A stretch of 64,000 bases of DNA. It comes from Chryseobacterium sp. c4a (lineage in GTDB: Bacteria; Bacteroidota; Bacteroidia; Flavobacteriales; Weeksellaceae). The translations under genes were made by a program, and so were the position numbers. The stretch covers positions 74 through 64,073 of the forward strand of contig NZ_WXVU01000010.1 in NCBI RefSeq assembly GCF_009900745.1, given 5' to 3'. Shown here in pieces: positions 15,491-24,400 of this stretch. The notes under the pieces were generated by a model. It ran no database searches. It saw only the letters and a list, made by a program, of their open reading frames with translations, and was not told the DNA's origin. Each line of letters opens with the position of its first letter. Within the stretch, counting starts at the first letter, position 1.

Positions 15491-18400
15491 ATTTAAGGTC
15501 TTAGTCTCCTTTTCTCGGCTAAAATTTAAACCCCTCGATAAGCTTACTGTCTTATAGCGTGCATTATCAATATTTACGGCTAAATTGGGCAAATTAGTGC
15601 TTTTCTGCTCAGGTTGTAAATTGACTATTTTAGCCAAATTATCTCTTTGAGTCTCTATAAAATAATCGGTAAGCTGCTCTATTGTCTGATACTCAAAAAA
15701 TAAAGTACTGCTCACATTTTCAAACACTTCTTCTAGAGCATTATTCAATTGAATCACCATTATCGAATCTATACCATATGATTCAAACGAGGTTACCGCA
15801 TCTATTCTATGAATGGGTATTTTTAAAACACGAAAGAAAAGTTCTTTAAAATATAAGATACCTTTTTCTCTCAATTCATACGGTCTAACTGCCCCAGCAG
15901 GGATATTCGTATTTATTCCCGTATTTTGTGCAATTGCCACAGGCGATTTTACGACCTCCTTCACTAGCGAAACACCCTCACCATTAACAAACTGACTATC
16001 AACCACTTTCTGTCTGATTATTCCATCGCTTTTTGCAAGCACAATTTGTTGTCCCAATTGCTGAGCTACTAAAGCCGGGAACTCGATGTCATAAAATCCT
16101 TCATTTTTCATTGCCAAACTCCACATTTTAGATGACAATATCGGAGATCCTGAAATTCTCAGCTCATTGTCTTCATAGCGCCACCATCCTTCTAACAAGC
16201 CAAACGTAAGGTGCGAAAATAGTGTATTGCTACCAAGTTCATTCAATAGTAATTGTCCCTTACAATGTAATACGGCCTTCGCATTTCGCAAAGACTGGCG
16301 TATGTTTTTTGTTGCGTGTAACACATTGGTGGCAATTACGAAATCGTAGCTATTAGCGGCTATTCCTTGTGAAGCTATCGGCTTTTCAACATCAAATAAA
16401 CGATACTTAATATAGGAAGGCCCTGCCTCAAACGTTTTTTCGGCATAGAGTAGAAAAGCTTTTGAAATATCGGTATAGCAATACTCTTCTATGTTGTTTT
16501 GATACTTTTTCAACTTATCAAAAACAAGTATGCTCGTCCCTCCGGTTCCTGCACCAATTTCTAGTATTCTTATTTTTACCCGCGGATCTTTAGCCATTTT
16601 CGCTTCTATTAAAAGGAGCAATTGATTTGCTAAAATTTCGTTGAAATAGTCGGCTACTAAGTTATCTCGATATACTCCCTCGACCATTTTCATGGATGAT
16701 TCCGGAAACATAACGTCTGTTGCAAGACGCTCTCCTTTCATTATACCGGAAAGTGCCTTTAAGGTAGTTTCTACTAAAATTACCTGAGCTTTTAAATTTG
16801 GATTTGATAGCCAGGCCTTTTTCTTTGAATCCCAGTCATTCCAAATCTTACTTGAGCTTTCTATCTCTTCCAATTCTTTTCCTGTGGGACTTAGGTAATT
16901 TCTTTCTACCAACAGGTTGATGCTATGCTCCATCCAATGACTATATCGATCATCGACAGCATCTTCATTACGATTAAGAAAATCATTTTCCTTTAAAACG
17001 GCAAACAGCAGGCGCCCTAATAGTTCGTCCATTTCCATTGCTGGCGGTACCAGATTCGTTTCTATGGAGGCAATGGTATCGCGGTCTATAAAAACCGTAG
17101 CTTCCTTTTCTTCCATTGAGTTTGAAGGACTTAAATATGCTGTTAAACAACCTAATGAAGTATATTCTATTAAATTGAACGGTTTATCTACAGTATCAAA
17201 TTGCTTATGTAGATATTCTTCAAATTCTATTTGCTTTGATCCATCTAAACCATATTCGCTCCAGGTTGTTGATTCATCAATATCATCGATACTTACTGCT
17301 AGAAAATTGGCTATTGCAGCTTTTAGTTTACCCGTTAACGGCACTCTATTTGGACTTTGTGAGCCGCCTGTTTCGGTTAAAGGCAGGTAACTTGTAATTG
17401 CTTCATCTGTTTTCAGTCCCATTGTTCCTATCGGCCTATTTATTTTGATAAAGGCTAGCTGATTTACAGGTTCAGCCAATAGCACTTTTATGGCCTCTAT
17501 ACCATCTTCTGGCTCAATTGACGCGAATCCTGCCATTGCCATTCGTTCTTTATATTGTTCGGAAGCGACAATTCCGACGCTACCCCAATAGCCCCAGTTA
17601 ATTACTTTAACCGGGCATGTCCATTGCTTTAAAAGTTGTTGGGCGTAGCTATCTTTAAATGTACATCCTGCTGCATAATTACTTTGTCCGGCGGCCTTTG
17701 TAAACGATGTCATCGACGAAAAGAACAAAGCGAAATCCAGGTGTTCATTTTTAAAAATTTTCGCAATATTAATACTCACATCGGCTTTTGCGGTTAAGCC
17801 TGCACGGAAAGTAGCTTCGTCCATCTTAGCCAGCCTTTGATCGCACAAATCTATTGCTGAATGAATGACTGCATTTATGGCTGAAAACTGCTTTTTAATC
17901 TTCTTATAGGCTTCTTGTAGTAGTTTTTCGTTTGTCGCGTCAGCTGCTAAATAGATTGGTTTAGTTCCCAGTTTGCCTAAAGTATCTATCTTGTTCTGTA
18001 TTTCATCATCAAGTTGTCTACGTCCTATCCATATTACCTGTGCATGGTAAGTAGTTATTAAAAACTTGCTTACAATTTCACCTATACCTCCTGCGCCCCC
18101 AATGATTACATAAACACCTTTCATTTTAAGTAAATTGGGTACTGATCCGGAAGGTCTGTACGACACCAACTGGCTAGAAAGCCATTGTTGATTTCGATAT
18201 AAATAGGCGTTCCCTTGTGTTTCGTATGGCAACTTAAACACCTGTTCCAGTGGGCATTCAAGAATATTTTCTACATCAACCAACCTGATTTTCCAATTGG
18301 TATATTCCTTCGCCATTGAGCCGATAAGCCCATGAATTGCCGCTTGTGCGGGATCAGCTTGTTCATCATCAAGCACTGCTTGTGCCCGATTAGTAAATAT

Positions 18401-21400
18401 GGTCCAAGCTAAAGGCTGTGTATCGTAACCGTGTTGCAAGAGTGCTTTAATAAAGCGGAAGCAGGTAATAACCGGATTGATTTGTTCTTCTGATGTGGCA
18501 ACTTCGCAGTTCAACAGCTCTGTTGTACTCCAGTAAATTATCTCCTCCACCTTAAATTCTGAGAACTTATCTACCATTTCAGTTACCGTATTCTCGCTTG
18601 ATATTTGAATGAATTGGGCTTCCGGATAATACTTTTGGATTGCCTTTCTATCTACTTCATCTATACTGACTACCAATACTTTTGATTCTTTTATGTAGTT
18701 AACTTCTTCTCCTGTAAAGGTATCCCATACCGGTTTAAGGTATACTTTACCGCTGTTGTCTAAGATTGATAAAGAATTTAGTTTACTTCCTGCGCTTGTT
18801 GCTCCCAGTTCGTTTTCCAATGACCTTGTTGCAAATTCCTTAAATTGAACACATACTTTTCCATTTTCGTCGCAGATGTCAACATCAAATTTTTGTACGT
18901 TTTGTTTTTGGTCTGTTCCTTCGCAGTACCTAACAAAGGCGAACATCTTAGAACTACACTTATGATGGATGACGAGTTCTCGAAGTGCAAAAGGTACTTT
19001 TGGTTTTAATATGGCTCGGTTTTGTGGTAAGGATATATCTACTGATGCTAATAAAAAACCAACAACACCTTGTAGTGCAGCGTCCAATATTCCGGGGTGC
19101 AATGTATACTCGTTAAGTTGCCCTTTTAATGATTCTGGCAATGAAAGTTCCACTAATAGTTGGTTATTTCCTACGTAAACCTGTTCTATCAATCTATGGG
19201 AAACACCGTAGCTTACTTCCATTTCTTCGAAAACGTCATAGCATTGCTTGCCTGAAAGAATGGTTTGAGCGCATTGTTCTTTTACTTCTGGAATCGTGAT
19301 ATAGCGCTCCTCTAGATTCTCCAACAAGCTTGCTGTTCCCTGACAATGAACGATGGCCTCCTTTTCGTCGGTAATCATTTCAAAGTCTATTTGATCTTCA
19401 TAGTTTAGAAATAATTTCGTTCGAATTTCAGGAGCAGAAACACCTACTAACCAAGGTCTTACCCATACCACATTGTTGAGTTTTATTGCCAACTCTTTCT
19501 GGTTTTCATCTTCATCCCCCTTAACAGCGTATTCTATGGCCGTTCTAGCCATTTCAAGGTATGCCACCCCCGGAAGTACGGCTCCTTGTTGAACTTTATG
19601 ATCGCTTAGAAATGGCTCATTTCCGTTAAATGTGCTCGCAAAACATATTCCCTCTAATGTGGATGTATTTTGCTGCAGCAATGGATGCAACAGTGATGAT
19701 CCTTTTTTGCTAGGTGAAATTGTTGGTAAGTCGTCGGCACTTGCCCAGTATTCCTCTCTTTCAAAAGGATACGTAGGAAGGTGAATACGACTGGGCTGCG
19801 TACCGTATAGTTCTGCCCAAGAAAATTCATATCCTTGACAATACAGCTCAGCTAATGCAAACAATCCTTCTTTATAAGTGCTTGCCTCTACATCGTTTAA
19901 AGCGATTTCTTGCATCAAGTGATGTGCATATTTATTAATAGAAACTTGCTCTACGAAATCTGGAGCACATATACGCTGAAAAACATTCGGTAACTTATCT
20001 TTTTTACCTACATGTTTCCATGCAGAAATAGCGTTTTCCACATCTTGAATTACAATAGCACAACGATGCGAAAAGTGTTGACGCCCCGCCTGTAGGGTAT
20101 AACTAATCTCCATCAAGTCTGCATCCTTTGCATCCGAAGATTGAAGATATTGAATCATATCTTGCACTCTTTCAAGCAGGGCATTTTCTGTTTTTGCTGA
20201 AAGAAGCAACAAATAGAAGGGTTTTGTTCGTTTTTTTGAACTCTTGAATAGGTCATAGTTTTCGACCACCATGTGCGCATTTGTTCCGCTCATCCCAAAT
20301 GAACTGAGTGCTCCCATTCGTTTTTTATTTACTCCTTCGGGCCATGGAGTCGTTATTTTGTTCACATAAAAATGAGAGTTATCTAAGTTAATAAACTCAT
20401 TTTCTGTTTTACAATTCAAACTTGCTGGTATTTTATTCTGCTGTAATCCTTTTACCAATCCTACTAAATTAACTAAACCCGAAGCAGCAAAAGTATGTCC
20501 GAAATTGGTTTTACTTGACGTTAAGGCACAATAAGCCGTTGCAGATGTATATTTTTTAAACGCCTGGCGAAGTGCGTTTACTTCAATGGGGTCTCCTAAT
20601 TTTGTACCTGTTCCATGTGCTGCCACATGTTTTATATCTTGTGGGTTAATCTGATAACGATCGTAAATATTTTGAAGCAGATTAACTTGCGCTGCTCCAC
20701 TTGGTGCAGTTATTCCATTTGTTTTGCCATCGTAATTAATTCCGCTACCCTTGATTACCGCATGAACAGGATCTCCATCTTTTAGTGCTTTTGACAGCCT
20801 TTTTAATACCAGCACTACTACTGCTTCGCCGGGAACAATTCCGTTCGCATCGGCATCAAAGGTGGCACATTTGCCATTCGTTGAAAGCATGCCCGCCTCC
20901 GTCATTTGAAGGTAGGCCATTGGTGTTAGAATAAGATTCACACCTGCCGCCATTGCGGTATCGCATTCTCCGCTTATTAAACTTTGACATGCTTGATGTG
21001 CCGCCACCAAGCCTGAGGAACAAGCTGTATTGATTGTTAAATTGGGGCCATTCAAATTGAGAAAATAAGCTATTCGGGCAGAAAGCATAGCCGTATGATT
21101 GGACGTAATCGACCCTCTTCCGCTTGTAACCAACTGGTATTCTCCTTCTTCAGCTCCCACAAATAAACCTATTTTATTTTCCTTAAGTTGCTTTTCTCCA
21201 TAACCTGCATCTTCTAGTGCGCCACATGCTTCTTGCAGTAGTAAACGCTGTCTGGGGTCCATGTATTGGGCTTCTAAGGGCGATATCTCAAAAAACAGCG
21301 GATCAAATTCTCTCATTCCAGGAATATGTCCTATCCATTTTGAATTAATTTTCCCTTCAATCTTCGTTTCACTATAGTATTGTCTCCAATCCCATCGATC

Positions 21401-24400
21401 AATGGGAATCTCCGTTACCGCGTTTTCTCCTTTTTCAAGGATTTCCCACATTTGATGAATATTTCTAGCATTAGGAAAGCGACCGCTCATACCTATAATG
21501 GCGATTGGCTCATCGACTGCTGCATACAAATTTTCAGCATTCGTTACTGAATCTTTCTGGTTATTTTCTACTGGTTTCGTATCTGAACCACTGAATAATT
21601 CATCTTTTTTGTCTGATTTATTTTTTTCTTCGGAATAAAATTTACTTAAAGTATCGTGATACTCGTTTAAAAGATAACTAGCGAAATCATCGATAGTGGT
21701 ATGTTCAAAAAATACGCTTGGACTTACATCAATAGTATACATTGTACTCAATGCCTGTGCAAATTGCGTAAGCACTATTGAGTCAAAGCCAAAATCTATA
21801 AAATTAACATCGTTATTAATTCTCTCTCGCTCTATCCCTAATAATTGGTTGATTTGTTCTTTTAGTTCCCAATGGAGGCATTCTTTTAAATCCCATCCTT
21901 TCATTATAGGTAATCTTCTATTTTCCTCGGAATAGGTCGTACGCTCCTCCAAATTAATAAGCGGCTTGCTCCACTGCCCTATCCCTAAAAACTGATGTAC
22001 TCGATTTTTTTGTCCAACAATTATTAACTGACTCAAATCGTCGGACATCAATAATTGCTCCCATACTTTTATCCCTTGATCAATCTCCAAATACGCCTGT
22101 CCGCTTAGTTTTAGATACGATTCTTCGTGTTTGCTCTCGAAATGCATCCCTCCTGATCGCCATAACGGCCAGTTAATGGCTATAAATTTTGTTTTATTGT
22201 GCTGTTCATTTTGGTAGGTGGCATAATCCATCTGATAACGATTGGCCACAGCGTAATCGCAAGAGCCAAAATCACCTAGAATTGCCGATGAGGAAGAAAA
22301 AGCACAAAAAAAGTCCAATTCATCATTTACAAAAGTCTCGTTCAACACTTCTGTTCCTCTCACTTTCGGCGACAAAACCTCTTGCAGATCGGCTAAATTT
22401 TTATTTTGTAAAGCAGTGTGACTTGGAACTCCGGCCATGTGTAGTATTCCATTTATTTTTATCGATTCAAGCTTTAATTTGGCTGATAGCTCTTGCATTG
22501 AATTTAAATTGCTTATATCTCCTTGAAAATAGGTTACACTTGTTTCATAGCGCTTTAATTTTTCAAGTTCGGTTTGATTTTTCTCATTCAATGGGGAGCG
22601 ACCAATTAAAATAAGGTTTGCCTGGTATACCTTTGCGAGATAATCGGCAAATACCAACGCCAAACTCCCCATCCCGCCTGTAATTACATAATAACCGTCC
22701 TGCTTAATTGCCGAAGAAGCTTGGTTCGCTAGAAAAGTGGGTTCTATAACCGACACTAGGCGTGTATTCTCTTTGTACCAGATTGTTTGGTTCGTATCGA
22801 AGTTTTGTTCTTTCCAAAATTTCTCTACCCACTCCGACATTGATCCGGCTTTCTGAAGCACTAATTTCACCTTGGTTCTTGATACTATTTGTTTAATCGA
22901 TCGCTCAAAACCAATCCAAGAAGATACATAACAGTATTCTTCAAAAGAGTCGTATGCGCCGGCTATTAGAAGTCTGTCTACTTTTAATTTTGCGGTGGTG
23001 ATCGCTTGAAATAGTAGAAAAATTTCTGAATACTGGTTTCTCAAAATCCTTTCTTCTTGCGGCCATAAGTACCAAATTGTATCTATTTGAGTTAAATGTT
23101 CAAGATCAGAAAACAGCTTTTCATAAGCCTGTTTTAATGTTCTATCGATACCAATGTGGTTAGTAGTATCTATTTCTGTGCCCAGATTGTGATGCGATAC
23201 AAATAGTAGATTGGGCCTATCTTCGGCAGTGCAACTCGCAAACTGATTCGCAATCAATTCCTGACTTAAGGCATTATCTGCAAAACATAAGACAGTTTTC
23301 AAATGAGCAGATTTGGCATTGGGCAAGCTTTCTTCCTTCCATCTCTCTGTAAACGACAACACCTCTAAGGGCTCTATTTCTTCTACTTTTGCTTCGATCA
23401 ATTGATTTACCGTATTCTTAGCTTCGAAAAGCTCCGGTAATTTCTCCTCATCGTTGGTATTAGGCAACCAATAATACTCATTAGCAAAAGGATACGTGGG
23501 TAAGCTTATATTTCGAGGAATAGCATCCCGGTACAATTCTTCGTAGTCCATGTCCTGCCCTTCACACCAAAACTTGGCTAAATCATCAAGCTTTCCTTCA
23601 AAAAGATACTCATTGAGCTTTATTGCTACCTCGCCATCCGCTGCTTTTTTTCGATTTGCTCTACCGCTATAAAGATTAGCTATGTTTTTTTCGTCCTTAA
23701 CAAAAGTGGATAATTTTTCTTTTAATTCCAGGATGTTATCCAGCACTATTGCCAGTCGCTCCTCCATGGCTTCACGTCGTAGCAGCAAGGTATACATTAT
23801 ACGTTGCAAATGACTGTCATTTAAGCCCTTTTGATTGATAGCACGTAGCATTTCCTCAGCATACTTTTTGAGTGCTTCTTTATTTTTTGCCGATAATACA
23901 AAAACAACCGTCTGCGAACGTTCGGTTAGTGAAGGTTGTTCTTCTTCATCGTATTCTTCGAGAATTACATGCGCATTCGCTCCACCCGCACCGAATGAGG
24001 ATACTCCTGCTATTCTTGGTAATTCTCTTGATTCGTCGTTGATTTCTTCTAAAGGAGCCAGCCAGGAAGTCAAATTTTGCTGTACTTTAAATGGCGTTTT
24101 TTCAAAATTGATATTTGGATTTAATTCAGCAGTATGTAAACTGGGCACAAGCTGTTTATGCTTCATTTGAAGAACCACCTTGGTTAAGCCTGCAATTCCT
24201 GCCGCGGCTTCGCAATGACCAATGTTGGATTTCAGCGATCCAATAGCGCAAAACTGCTTTACCAGAGTATCCTTCTCAAAAGCTTGCGAAAGACCTGTAA
24301 TTTCTATTGGATCTCCCAGTTCTGTGCCTGTACCGTGTGCTTCTATGTAGCTTACCGTTCTTGCATTAATGGATGCTTTATCTAAGGTTTCTCGAATGAG

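Noticed and set aside
22189..22614. Plus-strand open frame of 141 aa within the PKS region
   Set aside because: Antisense shadow of the KR-coding sequence of module 9.
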